This document shows, in pieces, positions 17,746 through 26,036 of a stretch of 64,000 bases of DNA (the stretch's first letter is position 1; each line of letters starts with the position of its first letter). The DNA is from JAOUGY01 sp963825585 (GTDB lineage: Bacteria; Actinomycetota; Acidimicrobiia; Spongiisociales; ZC4RG35). The position numbers and the translations under genes were made by a program. Under the pieces are notes generated by a model that saw nothing but the letters and a program-made list of their open reading frames with translations, did no database searches and was not told the DNA's origin. The stretch covers positions 186,001-250,000 of the forward strand of contig CAWGTX010000006.1 of assembly GCA_963825585.1 (NCBI GenBank), in the 5' to 3' direction.

Positions 17746-18975
17746 ATGCGGCGGTCGCTTCTGGTCCTGGCTTTGATCCTGTCGGCGTGTATTCCCGACC
17801 AGGCGGCCCTCCCGCCCGACACGACCGCGACGACGTCTGTCACATCCGTGCCGTCCGAGCCGTCGACCACGATCGTCGAGACCACCACGACAACGGTCGA
17901 GGCGACGACAACCACCTCGCTCGACCCGCTGCAGGGGATCGAACTGGAGGAGGTCGCCGCCGGGCTCGACCAGCCGGTGTTGCTGACGTCGCCGCCGGGG
18001 GACGAGAGGCTGTTCGTGGTTGAGCGGCGAGGGGTGATCCGCATCATCGGGCAGGACACGCCGTTCCTCGACATCGATGCCCGCACCAACTCCGAGGACG
18101 GGATCGAACCGGGGCTGCTGGGCCTGGCATTCCACCCCGACTACGCCACCAACGGGCGTTTCTTCGTGTACTACTACCAGGCCGACGCCGAACGGACCCG
18201 GTTGGCGGAGTACCGGGTGTCGGACGACCCGGGTCGGGCCGACGCCGGGTCCGAGGTGGAACTCCTCGGTTTCGACAAGCCCACCAACCGGCACAACGGC
18301 GGGATGGTCCAGTTCGGGCCCGACGGGATGCTGTGGGTGTCGCTGGGGGAGGGCGGTGCGGCCTCCACCCACGCCCAGGACCCGAACACGCTGCTGTCGT
18401 CGATCCTGCGCATCGACGTCGACTCGACCACGCCGTACGCCGTCCCGGCCGACAACCCGTTCGTCGCCGGGGGCGGTGCTCCCGAGGTGTGGGCATACGG
18501 GCTGAGAAACCCGTGGCGGTTCTCGATCGATCCGGTCGACGGGTTGTTGTACATCGGGGATGTCGGTCATGAGCGCTGGGAGGAGATCGACGTGGTCCCG
18601 ATCGACTCGGGCGGCGGCTACAACTTCGGCTGGCTGCGAATGGAAGGCACTGCCTGCTTCCAGGACGGCTGTGACGCCACTGCCGAGAACCTCACTCTCC
18701 CGGTGTACGAGTACCCCCACGACGGTGCCTGCTCGGTCACCGGTGGTCACGTCTATCGGGGTGCTGCCATCCCCGAACTACACGGCGAGTACTTCTTCGG
18801 TGACTGGTGTGGTGGCTGGGTGAAGAGCTTCCGCTACCAAGGTTCGCCGGTGACCGAGGCCAACGACCGATTCGACGACGTGGGCCAGGTCAACGGATTC
18901 GGTGTCGACTCGGACGGCGAGCTGTATGTGCTCACCTGGGAGGGAACCGTCTCGAAACTGGTGGCAGTCCGATGA
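17746..18975 (+). CDS. PQQ-type glucose/sorbosone dehydrogenase-family lipoprotein
   Basis: Secreted beta-propeller protein of the GSDH family, some members of which oxidise aldoses with PQQ. The N-terminus is a lipoprotein signal: MRRSLLVLALILSAC with C15 as the lipidation cysteine. A linker of about 35 residues rich in T, S and V follows. The propeller has family motifs ERRGVIRII, LLGLAFHPDY, NRHNGGMVQFGPDGMLW and AYGLRNPWRFSIDP. The 409-residue length is normal. Its stop overlaps the thioesterase ATG, so the two are co-transcribed. The substrate is unknown, and many proteins of this family have no proven dehydrogenase activity. Confidence 0.85.
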   Translation: MRRSLLVLALILSACIPDQAALPPDTTATTSVTSVPSEPSTTIVETTTTTVEATTTTSLDPLQGIELEEVAAGLDQPVLLTSPPGDERLFVVERRGVIRIIGQDTPFLDIDARTNSEDGIEPGLLGLAFHPDYATNGRFFVYYYQADAERTRLAEYRVSDDPGRADAGSEVELLGFDKPTNRHNGGMVQFGPDGMLWVSLGEGGAASTHAQDPNTLLSSILRIDVDSTTPYAVPADNPFVAGGGAPEVWAYGLRNPWRFSIDPVDGLLYIGDVGHERWEEIDVVPIDSGGGYNFGWLRMEGTACFQDGCDATAENLTLPVYEYPHDGACSVTGGHVYRGAAIPELHGEYFFGDWCGGWVKSFRYQGSPVTEANDRFDDVGQVNGFGVDSDGELYVLTWEGTVSKLVAVR

Positions 18976-19367
18976 CCTTGCTCGAGCGGGTGCTGGCCGC
19001 CGACGTCGATCTGATCGCCCATTTCGGGATCGAAGTGGTGTCGGTGGACGCCGCAGCCGCCACCCTCCGCGGGCGTCCCGGCCCCGCCCTGGTGAACTCG
19101 GCCGGGTTGGTGCACGGCAGCTACGGATTCGCCCTGCTCGACACCGCCGCCGCCTACGCCCTCGCCGCCCGTGACATCCACGCCGTCACCATCGGCTCGC
19201 ACCTCACGTTCTCCCGACCGATCGGCGTCGACGCCGAGATCCTCGCCTCTGTCGTGGTCGAGACCGCCGGCCGCACCCTCGCCAACCTACGGGGCACCCT
19301 CACCGCCGACGGCAAAACGGCGATGCTCTCCACTCTCCAGTTCGCAGTCGTGGCACAACGGGTGTAA
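18972..19367 (+). CDS. Hotdog-fold thioesterase (PaaI/YiiD-type)
   Basis: A 131-residue hotdog domain. The pattern fits acyl-CoA thioesterases of the PaaI group: NSAGLVHGSYGFALLDTAAAYAL (the helix region, with VHG in place of the usual IHGG) and VTIGSHLTFSRPIGVDAEI. Start ATG overlaps the stop of the lipoprotein gene (ATGA). The substrate cannot be named. An alternative reading would be a PaaI-like domain protein without catalysis, because the usual catalytic aspartate position is not obvious. Confidence 0.75.
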   Translation: MTLLERVLAADVDLIAHFGIEVVSVDAAAATLRGRPGPALVNSAGLVHGSYGFALLDTAAAYALAARDIHAVTIGSHLTFSRPIGVDAEILASVVVETAGRTLANLRGTLTADGKTAMLSTLQFAVVAQRV

Positions 19368-19400
19368 CGCCGGCCGAGGTTCTTGACGCCGGCGCGCAGG

Positions 19401-19406
19401 TACGAT
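19401..19406 (+). promoter_or_regulatory. Candidate -10 box TACGAT before the 57-residue protein
   Basis: TACGAT lies exactly 6 nt before the ATG at 19413, the same geometry as at tgt, efp, ribE and the DUF3224 gene. No Shine-Dalgarno sequence is present, consistent with a leaderless mRNA. Confidence 0.4.
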
Positions 19407-19412
19407 CCGATC

Positions 19413-19586
19413 ATGCTCGATCGGATCTGGTGGTTCATCACGGGTGCGCTGGCGGGGGGTTTCGTCACGGTGCGGGCGTTGCGGCGCAAGCCCAGGCCGG
19501 AAGACCTGAAGCATGCGGCCGTCCACACCGGTGCCGACATCCTGAATCTGGCCGCCAAAGCGGTCCGAGCGCCGAACCGGCGCTGA
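19413..19586 (+). CDS. Hypothetical small membrane-anchored protein
   Basis: Family not recognised. The 57-residue protein has one hydrophobic segment, RIWWFITGALAGGFVTVRAL, followed by RRKPRPEDLKHAAVHTGADI, a basic and then amphipathic tail predicted to be cytoplasmic. A longer start (TTG at 19383) is open, but the ATG at 19413 has a -10-like box 6 nt upstream and starts directly at the hydrophobic part. In other actinobacteria, small proteins of this type often lie before alaS. A real gene is likely; the function is unknown. Confidence 0.6.
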   Translation: MLDRIWWFITGALAGGFVTVRALRRKPRPEDLKHAAVHTGADILNLAAKAVRAPNRR

Positions 19587-19612
19587 CATCTCGGGGCGCT
19601 CGCCCAGGTCGA

Positions 19613-20806
19613 TCAGATCGGCGGGTCGGTTCCCGGTTCGGGCGGCAGGAACCTGATCCGCCCCGGGGTCGAGGTCGGGTCGATGCGGTGCCCGCGTCGG
19701 TGGATCACCACGTGATGGTGGAACCAGCACAGCAGGGTCAGGTTCGATGGGTCGTCGCCTCCACCCTGCACCCGGTGGACGATGTGATGGGGTTGGAGGC
19801 GGTGGGTCGAGAGGCAGCCGTCGGCGGTGCAGATCCGGTCGCGTTGGTGGATGAGCCGGCGCAGCCTCCCGGGCAGCGTGCGCGATTTCCTCCCGACTCC
19901 CAGCAGCCTGCCGTCGGCGGTGATGGCGTTGACCTCGACGATGGCGTCGCACAGGATGGCCTCGAGGGCGGCGGGGCCGACTCGATGGCCCGACAGGATG
20001 TGGATGCCCGACTCTCCGTTGGTGGGTGCAGCTTCTCGGGCGTCGACCAGCACCGTCACCATGGTGGTGGTGGCCGGGGCGTCGCTGCCGCCTGCGTCGA
20101 TGACCAGGTTGACGAGGGCGTCGGCCATGCGGGCCTTGCGGGCTTCACGGCGCCCACACGGCAGCGCCGGAGTGGCGTCGGCGGTTTCGACGAGGATCTG
20201 ATGGAACCGTTCTGCGTCGATGTCGACCAGCTCTCCCCACAATCGCAGGGCCGTCTGATCGAGGTTGGGCTGGATGAGCAGGAACCGCTCGGCGTGGCGG
20301 GCTCGTTCTTCGGTCTTCGAGATTCGCCGCCTGCCTGCAATGTGGTGGCGAAGCCGGGGAATCGACATGCCGGCGGCATCCGTCACCGGGTCGGCGGAGT
20401 CGAGACGGGTGAGCTCGAACGCCCGGTCGAAGGTGATGTCTCCCGCCTCGATGGCGAGATGGATGGACTCCGATTCTGCCATGGTGACGGTGGCGAGCGA
20501 AGCGGCGGTTTCGGGGGAGAGGTCGAGCCTCGACCCGGCCCATTCGGCGAGGGTGCGGCAGCCGTCGACCATCGGAATCTGGCGTCGGTCGATCTCGCGC
20601 AACAGAACCATCTGGCGCGCCCGTGATCGGGCGATGAAGCGTTCGAGCGCTTCCAGCTCGATCTCGATGGTGTCTGTGGACGGAGCGATTCCAACGGTGA
20701 GAGGGATTCCACTTGCTGCTCTCTTCGTGCCGGTGTCCTCGATCTGGAGGGTCACCGGAGTGGGCTGGTTCAAGTGGGGAAGTGCCGCCACTCTAATCGA
20801 ACGCAT
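19613..20806 (-). CDS. DUF222 and HNH endonuclease domain protein (13E12-repeat family)
   Basis: A 397-residue protein of a family abundant and often multi-copy in actinobacteria. The N-terminal DUF222 region spans about residues 45-250 and is helical (for example ALERFIARSRARQMVLLREIDRR). The C-terminal HNH nuclease domain is CTADGCLSTHRLQPHHIVHR, then GGGDDPSNLTLLCWFHHHVVIHR, with two cysteines for zinc and the histidine pair. These genes behave like mobile or selfish nucleases, but no terminal repeats of a transposon are seen here. It is one of the few minus-strand genes, next to a heptad-repeat block. Confidence 0.88.
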   Translation of the reverse strand: MRSIRVAALPHLNQPTPVTLQIEDTGTKRAASGIPLTVGIAPSTDTIEIELEALERFIARSRARQMVLLREIDRRQIPMVDGCRTLAEWAGSRLDLSPETAASLATVTMAESESIHLAIEAGDITFDRAFELTRLDSADPVTDAAGMSIPRLRHHIAGRRRISKTEERARHAERFLLIQPNLDQTALRLWGELVDIDAERFHQILVETADATPALPCGRREARKARMADALVNLVIDAGGSDAPATTTMVTVLVDAREAAPTNGESGIHILSGHRVGPAALEAILCDAIVEVNAITADGRLLGVGRKSRTLPGRLRRLIHQRDRICTADGCLSTHRLQPHHIVHRVQGGGDDPSNLTLLCWFHHHVVIHRRGHRIDPTSTPGRIRFLPPEPGTDPPI

Positions 20807-20894
20807 GTTCGATTGTCAAGTTGTCGGGTGGTAGGTTCCTCAGAGCGACTCGTACTCGCTCGCCCCTACACGGGTAAGCCGTTCCGCATCGGAC

Positions 20895-21025
20895 GTGTTG
20901 CGTGTTGCGTCGGACGTCGAACGTGTGTCGTTGCTCGTTGCTCGTTGCTCGTTGCTCGTTGCTCGTTGCTCGTTGCTCGTTGCTCGATACTGGTAGCTGG
21001 TAGCTGGCTGCTGGTAGCTCGCTCC
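20895..21025. repeat. Heptameric repeat tract upstream of alaS
   Basis: Between the HNH gene and alaS, three heptad types follow each other: GTGTTGC (twice, near 20895), GTTGCTC (about nine in a row, 20930-20992), then CTGGTAG/CTGGCTG units (to about 21020). The period is 7 bp throughout. The tract ends about 45 bp before the alaS ATG, and TAACCT (21056-21061), a possible -10, lies in between. Confidence 0.8.
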
Positions 21026-21071
21026 TTTTCGTCCGTGCTCCCCGCGCCACATCACTAACCTGCTTTCTCCC

Positions 21072-23696
21072 ATGGACGCCACCAGCATTCGTCGCATATT
21101 TCTCGAGTTCTTCGAAGAGCGGGGCCACACCGTTCGGCCGTCGGCTTCGTTGATCCCGGTGGACCCGACGCTGCTGCTGACCAACGCCGGGATGGTTCCC
21201 TTCAAGCCGTACTTCCTGGGCGAGGAACCGGCGCCGTTCCCACGGGCGACCACGGTGCAGAAGTCGGTGCGCACCATCGACATCGACATCATCGGGACCA
21301 CGGTCCGTCACATGTCGTTCTTCGAGATGCTGGGCAACTTCAGCTTCGGTGACTACTTCAAGAAGGAGGCGATGACCTTCGCCCACCAGCTGCTCACCAA
21401 GGGCTTCGGGCTCGACCCCGAGCGACTCTGGTATACCGCCTACGAGCACGACGACGAGGCGGCTGCCCTGTGGGTCGACCACGTCGGGATCCCCCCCGAA
21501 CGGGTGCAGCGGGGCGGCAAGGACAACTTCTGGCAGATGGGAGTGCCCGGACCGTGCGGGCCATGCGCCGAGATCTTCTACGACCGTGGCCCCGAGCACG
21601 GCCCCGACGGCGGGCCCATCGGCGGCGGCGAGGAACGCTTCATCGAGATCTGGAACCTGGTGTTCATGCAGAACGTCCAGGACCGCCCCTACAACGTGGT
21701 GGGCGAGCTGCCCACCAAGAACATCGACACCGGCATGGGGCTGGAACGCCTGGCGATGATCCTGCAGGGCGTCGGCTCGGCGTTCGAGGTCGACACCGTG
21801 CTTCCCGTTCGTCAGGCCGCCGAGTCGTTCACCGGCGTCGCCTACGGCGCCGACGACATGACCGACGTGTCGCTGCGGATCCTGGCCGACCACGGCCGCA
21901 CCATGACCTTCCTGATCGGCGACCAGGTGATGCCATCCAACGAGGGCCGCGGCTACATCCTCCGCCGCATCATTCGACGTGCGGTCCGCCACGCCTGGCA
22001 GCTCGGCGGGACTGGTCTCATCACGCCCCGGCTCGTCGAGGCCACCGTCGACACCATGGGCGAGTGGTACACCGCCATCGCCGATCGTCGCAGCTTCATC
22101 GTCGACGTCGTCTCGCGTGAGGAGGAGCGCTTCCGTCGCACCCTCGAGTCGGGGCATCAGCTGCTCGACACCGAACTCGAGCACCTCGGCAATGGCGGAT
22201 CGTTGCCCGGCGAGGTCGCGTTCAAGCTGCACGACACCTACGGATTCCCGATCGAGCTCACCAAGGAGATCGCCTCCGAACGGGGCTTCGAGGTCGACGA
22301 GCCCGGGTTCGAGAGCGCCATGTCCGAGCAGCGTGCCCGCGCCAAGAAGGGGTGGAAGGGCGGCGATGAGGCGGCCAAGGGCGAGTTCTACCGGGCGATC
22401 CTCGACGACGTCGGCACCACCGAGTTCGTCGGCTACAACCACGAGCTCGCCTCCGGTCGGGTGCTGGCCATCGTCCGCGACGGTGAGCTGATCGATGTGG
22501 CCGAACACGGCCAGGAGGTGGAGATCTTTCTCGACCGGACACCGTTCTACGGGGAGTCGGGCGGACAGGTGGGCGACACAGGCTCCATCACCACGGACAC
22601 CGGGACGGTGGCGGTGCACGACGTGCAGCACGCCGTCCAGGGATTCCACGGTCACAAGGCCAAGGTGGTCTCGGGCACCATCACGGTGGGTCAGGACGCC
22701 GAACTGGTCATCGACTCGATGCGTCGTGCCCGCACCCGCAAGTCCCACACCGGCACCCACGTGGTGCACGCCACCCTGCGCGAGGTGCTGGGTGATCACG
22801 CCCATCAGGCGGGATCGTTGGTGCAGCCCGGGCGCCTCCGCTTCGACTTCAGCCACTTCCAGGCGATGAGCCCCGACGAGCTGAGCGACGTGGAGCGGGT
22901 GTCGAACCACCGCCTCATCGGCAACGCCGAGGTCAGCACCACCGTCACCAGCCAGGACAAGGCCAAGGAGATGGGGGCACTGGCGTTCTTCGGCGACAAG
23001 TACGGCGAGACGGTCCGGGTGGTCAAGGTGGGTGACTTCTCCGTGGAGTTCTGCGGGGGCACCCACACCCACACCGCCGGAGAGGTCGGCCCGCTCGTCA
23101 TCATGTCGGAATCGTCGATCGGCTCCAACATCCGACGGATCGAGGCGCTGACCGGCGAGACCGCCTATCAGCATCTGGTGGAGGTCCGGGATGCACTCGA
23201 CGGCACCGGCCGGCTGCTCAAGGCGCCGCCGTCCGAAGTGCCGGGCCGGGTGCAGGCGCTCATCGGCAAGGTCGAAGAGCTGGAGAGTGAGATCGACGCG
23301 ATCCGCTCACAACGTCGTTCGGCGCTCGCCGCCGACCTGGCCGGCTTCGCCGACCGGATCGGAGAGTCGTCGATGGTGGTGGCATCCGTGGGCGAACTGC
23401 CCCCCGAGCAACTCCGCCAATTGGCCATGGCCGTGCGCGACCGGATCGGACGCGGAGTGGTCGTTCTCGGCTCCACCAACGCCGGGAAGGGTGCGGTCGT
23501 CGGTGCCGTCTCGAAGGACCTGGTCGCAGCCGGGGTCTCCGCAGCGGAGCTGATCGGCGACGCCGCCCGTGAAATGGGTGGTGGCGGATCCCGCGATCCA
23601 GAGCTCGCCCAGGCGGGTGGCCCACGAGGTGAACAGCTCGACGCAGCGATCGACCTGGCGCGAACCGGTGTGGGCCGGGCGCTGGCCGGGGTCTGA
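21072..23696 (+). CDS. alaS: Alanyl-tRNA synthetase
   Basis: Class II synthetase of 874 residues, full length. The N-terminus has FLEFFEERGHTVRPSASLIP and the motif 1-2 region NAGMVPFKPYFLG and RHMSFFEMLGNFSFGDYFK. The editing domain zinc ligands are HTGTHVVHA and FCGGTHTHTAGEVG. A C-terminal coiled-coil/C-Ala part follows (DPELAQAGGPRGEQLD). The ATG at 21072 begins exactly at conserved sequence. ruvX follows after 11 bp, the common alaS-ruvX-mltG-aroE order. Confidence 0.96.
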   Translation: MDATSIRRIFLEFFEERGHTVRPSASLIPVDPTLLLTNAGMVPFKPYFLGEEPAPFPRATTVQKSVRTIDIDIIGTTVRHMSFFEMLGNFSFGDYFKKEAMTFAHQLLTKGFGLDPERLWYTAYEHDDEAAALWVDHVGIPPERVQRGGKDNFWQMGVPGPCGPCAEIFYDRGPEHGPDGGPIGGGEERFIEIWNLVFMQNVQDRPYNVVGELPTKNIDTGMGLERLAMILQGVGSAFEVDTVLPVRQAAESFTGVAYGADDMTDVSLRILADHGRTMTFLIGDQVMPSNEGRGYILRRIIRRAVRHAWQLGGTGLITPRLVEATVDTMGEWYTAIADRRSFIVDVVSREEERFRRTLESGHQLLDTELEHLGNGGSLPGEVAFKLHDTYGFPIELTKEIASERGFEVDEPGFESAMSEQRARAKKGWKGGDEAAKGEFYRAILDDVGTTEFVGYNHELASGRVLAIVRDGELIDVAEHGQEVEIFLDRTPFYGESGGQVGDTGSITTDTGTVAVHDVQHAVQGFHGHKAKVVSGTITVGQDAELVIDSMRRARTRKSHTGTHVVHATLREVLGDHAHQAGSLVQPGRLRFDFSHFQAMSPDELSDVERVSNHRLIGNAEVSTTVTSQDKAKEMGALAFFGDKYGETVRVVKVGDFSVEFCGGTHTHTAGEVGPLVIMSESSIGSNIRRIEALTGETAYQHLVEVRDALDGTGRLLKAPPSEVPGRVQALIGKVEELESEIDAIRSQRRSALAADLAGFADRIGESSMVVASVGELPPEQLRQLAMAVRDRIGRGVVVLGSTNAGKGAVVGAVSKDLVAAGVSAAELIGDAAREMGGGGSRDPELAQAGGPRGEQLDAAIDLARTGVGRALAGV

Positions 23697-23707
23697 CCCT
23701 GGGCCGG

Positions 23708-24103
23708 GTGCTGGCCTTCGACTACGGCTCGAAACGGATTGGCGTCGCCGTTTCCGACTCGTTGCGCATCACCGCCGGACCTCTCGAGGTGATACCCACC
23801 GACTCCGCCATGACCCACGTGCGTCGTCTGGTCGAGGAGTATCAACCCGACGTGGTGGTGGTGGGCCTGCCGATCGGCCTTTCCGGCAACGAGGGCGCCG
23901 CCGCCCAGGGTGCGAGGCGCTTCGGAACCCAGGTCGAACAGGCCCTGGGCGTCGCCGTCGAGTACGTCGACGAGCGGTTCAGCACCCGCACCGCGGAGCA
24001 GGCGATGATCGAAGGCGGGGTCAAACGCAGAGATAGGCGCGCCGGGGTGGATAAAGTTGCTGCGGCAGTCATCCTTCGTCAGTATCTGGAAAGAGCGCGA
24101 TGA
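23708..24103 (+). CDS. ruvX: Holliday junction resolvase-like RuvX (YqgF)
   Basis: RNase H-fold nuclease involved in pre-16S rRNA 5' end processing. The 131-residue protein has the first acidic motif LAFDYGSKRIGVAVSD, the GLPIGLSGNEG loop, the second acidic motif YVDERFSTRTAEQ, and the ending GVDKVAAAVILRQYL with the third aspartate. GTG start at 23708. Its stop overlaps the mltG start (ATGA). Confidence 0.93.
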   Translation: MLAFDYGSKRIGVAVSDSLRITAGPLEVIPTDSAMTHVRRLVEEYQPDVVVVGLPIGLSGNEGAAAQGARRFGTQVEQALGVAVEYVDERFSTRTAEQAMIEGGVKRRDRRAGVDKVAAAVILRQYLERAR

Positions 24104-25224
24104 CCTCCCCCACCAACACCACACCTTCCGTCACGCCCGACCCGCCACCTCCGGTGCGCCCGAGCAAGCTGATCGTGCCCATCATCGTCATGGTGCTGGT
24201 GATCGGGGCCGGGTTCGGTGTCGTCAAGGCGGCGACCTGGTTGGGCGGCAGCGTTCGCGAAGCGCTCGAATCGAGTGGCGACGAAGACGTTGTCGAGGTG
24301 GAGCCCGGAATCGAGGTCAGCATCGAAGTCCCGGCAGGCGCCACCGCCGAAGACATCGCCGAACTCCTTGTCGACGCGGGCGTGATCGGCTCGGCCCGTC
24401 AGTTCGAATCGGCGGTCGATACCGCCGGAGTGGCCAACTCGCTCAAAGCGGGCAGCTTCGACCTCACCACGGGCATGAACCCCGACGCCGTCATCAACAC
24501 GCTCATCGCCGGTCCCACCATCCGGGTCTACAAGGTCACCATCCCCGAGGGACTGCGTGTCACCGAGATGATCGACCTCCTCGCCGAGGAGTCGGAGATC
24601 GAACGGCCCGAGTTCGAGGAAGCGTTGTTCTCGGGCCAGGTCACCACCACGCTCCACACCATCCCGGCCGAGCCGACCTTCGCCGACTGGGAAGGGTTGC
24701 TGTTCCCCGACACCTACGAGTTCTCGGAGGAGTCCACGGCCTCCGACATCCTCAACCGGCTCGCCCGCACCATGCAGGTCCGCATGGACAGCGTGGACTG
24801 GACAGCCTTCGAGGAAGCCGGGTTCACCAAGTACGAGGGCATCATCATCGCCTCGCTCATCGAGTCCGAGGTTCAGGTGGCCGAAGAGCGTCCGTTGGTG
24901 TCGAGCGTCATCCGCAACCGGCTCGAGATCGGCGAGATCCTGGGCATCGACGCCAGCACGCTCTATGCGCAGGGGATCAGGGCTGCATCTGAGATCGACG
25001 TCGACTTCGACTCTCCCTACAACACCAGACGGTACGGCGGTATCCCGCCCGGTCCGATCTCGGCACCCGGCCTGGCCTCGCTCGAGGCGGCTGCCAACCC
25101 GGCCGACAGCGAATTCCTCTACTACGTGCTGGCCGACGAGGACGGCTCCCACGCCTTCGCCGAGACGCTCGAGGAGCACAACGCCAACGTCGCCGTATCG
25201 CGTGAGGCAGGGCTGCTGGGGTGA
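24100..25224 (+). CDS. mltG: Endolytic murein transglycosylase MltG
   Basis: Cuts nascent peptidoglycan strands and sets glycan length. The 374-residue protein has a cytoplasmic proline-rich start, one membrane helix (about residues 24-46: LIVPIIVMVLVIGAGFGVV), a LysM-like part, and the YceG domain with catalytic glutamate in IIASLIESEVQ, NRLEIGEILGIDASTLYAQG, and the closing NTRRYGGIPPGPISAPG. The start overlaps ruvX and the stop overlaps aroE, so it is translated as part of a chain. Confidence 0.94.
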   Translation: MTSPTNTTPSVTPDPPPPVRPSKLIVPIIVMVLVIGAGFGVVKAATWLGGSVREALESSGDEDVVEVEPGIEVSIEVPAGATAEDIAELLVDAGVIGSARQFESAVDTAGVANSLKAGSFDLTTGMNPDAVINTLIAGPTIRVYKVTIPEGLRVTEMIDLLAEESEIERPEFEEALFSGQVTTTLHTIPAEPTFADWEGLLFPDTYEFSEESTASDILNRLARTMQVRMDSVDWTAFEEAGFTKYEGIIIASLIESEVQVAEERPLVSSVIRNRLEIGEILGIDASTLYAQGIRAASEIDVDFDSPYNTRRYGGIPPGPISAPGLASLEAAANPADSEFLYYVLADEDGSHAFAETLEEHNANVAVSREAGLLG

Positions 25225-26036
25225 GTGGCGATGCGCTGAACCTGGTGGTGTTGGGTGACCCGGTCGCTCACTCCAAGTCGCCCATCATGCACACCGCCGC
25301 CCTCGAGGTGCTCGGGATCGCGGGAACGTATACGGCTCGGCGGGTGGACGCAGCAGGGATGGCGGCCGCAGCCGCCGAGATGCGGGCGGGATCGCTCGAC
25401 GGAGCGAACATCACGATGCCCCACAAGCGGGTGGCGTCGGATCTGTCGGACTCCCTTGCGCCCGAGGCTGCCCGAGCACGGTCCGTCAACACCTGGGTTC
25501 CCGGGGGCGGCGCCATCATCGGTCACAGCACCGACGTGGTGGGTGTGCGCGTCGTCATCGACCGTGCAGGACTTCCCGACGGGCCGGTGGTGATCCTCGG
25601 AACCGGAGGTGCCGCCGCCGCCTCACTCATCGCCCTCGAGGAACGACCGCTCACCGTCATCGCCCGGCGCCCCGAAGCCGGCGCCGAGATGGCGCGAAGC
25701 TGTGGCGTCGAGGCAACGATCTTCCCGTGGGACGAGGCGGCCCCGCCCGGCCTCGTCATCAACTGCACCCCGGTCGGAATGGCCGGGGAGGCGTTGCCCG
25801 AACGGTTCCTCTCGGCCGCCACCGGGTTCTTCGAGATGGTCTACGCGTCGGGTACCACCCCCGCCGAGACGGCGGCCAGGGCGGCCGGAATCCCGGTTGC
25901 CGGTGGATTGGAACTGCTGGCGGCGCAGGCTGAGGCTTCATTCGAGCTGTGGACCGGCACGACACCCCCGCCGGGCGTCATGTACCGTTCTGTGGACAAA
26001 CAACTCAAGGCACCAATCGGGGGGGCCGAAGCATGA
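25221..26036 (+). CDS. aroE: Shikimate dehydrogenase
   Basis: Reduces 3-dehydroshikimate with NADPH. The 271 residues contain the shikimate site DPVAHSKSPIMH, the catalytic lysine in NITMPHKR, and the NADP-binding loop VILGTGGAAAAS. The start is GTG overlapping the mltG stop (GTGA). With aroC, aroK and aroB downstream it forms most of the shikimate pathway, interrupted by two genes with no link to amino acids. The stop overlaps the next ATG. Confidence 0.94.
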   Translation: MSGDALNLVVLGDPVAHSKSPIMHTAALEVLGIAGTYTARRVDAAGMAAAAAEMRAGSLDGANITMPHKRVASDLSDSLAPEAARARSVNTWVPGGGAIIGHSTDVVGVRVVIDRAGLPDGPVVILGTGGAAAASLIALEERPLTVIARRPEAGAEMARSCGVEATIFPWDEAAPPGLVINCTPVGMAGEALPERFLSAATGFFEMVYASGTTPAETAARAAGIPVAGGLELLAAQAEASFELWTGTTPPPGVMYRSVDKQLKAPIGGAEA

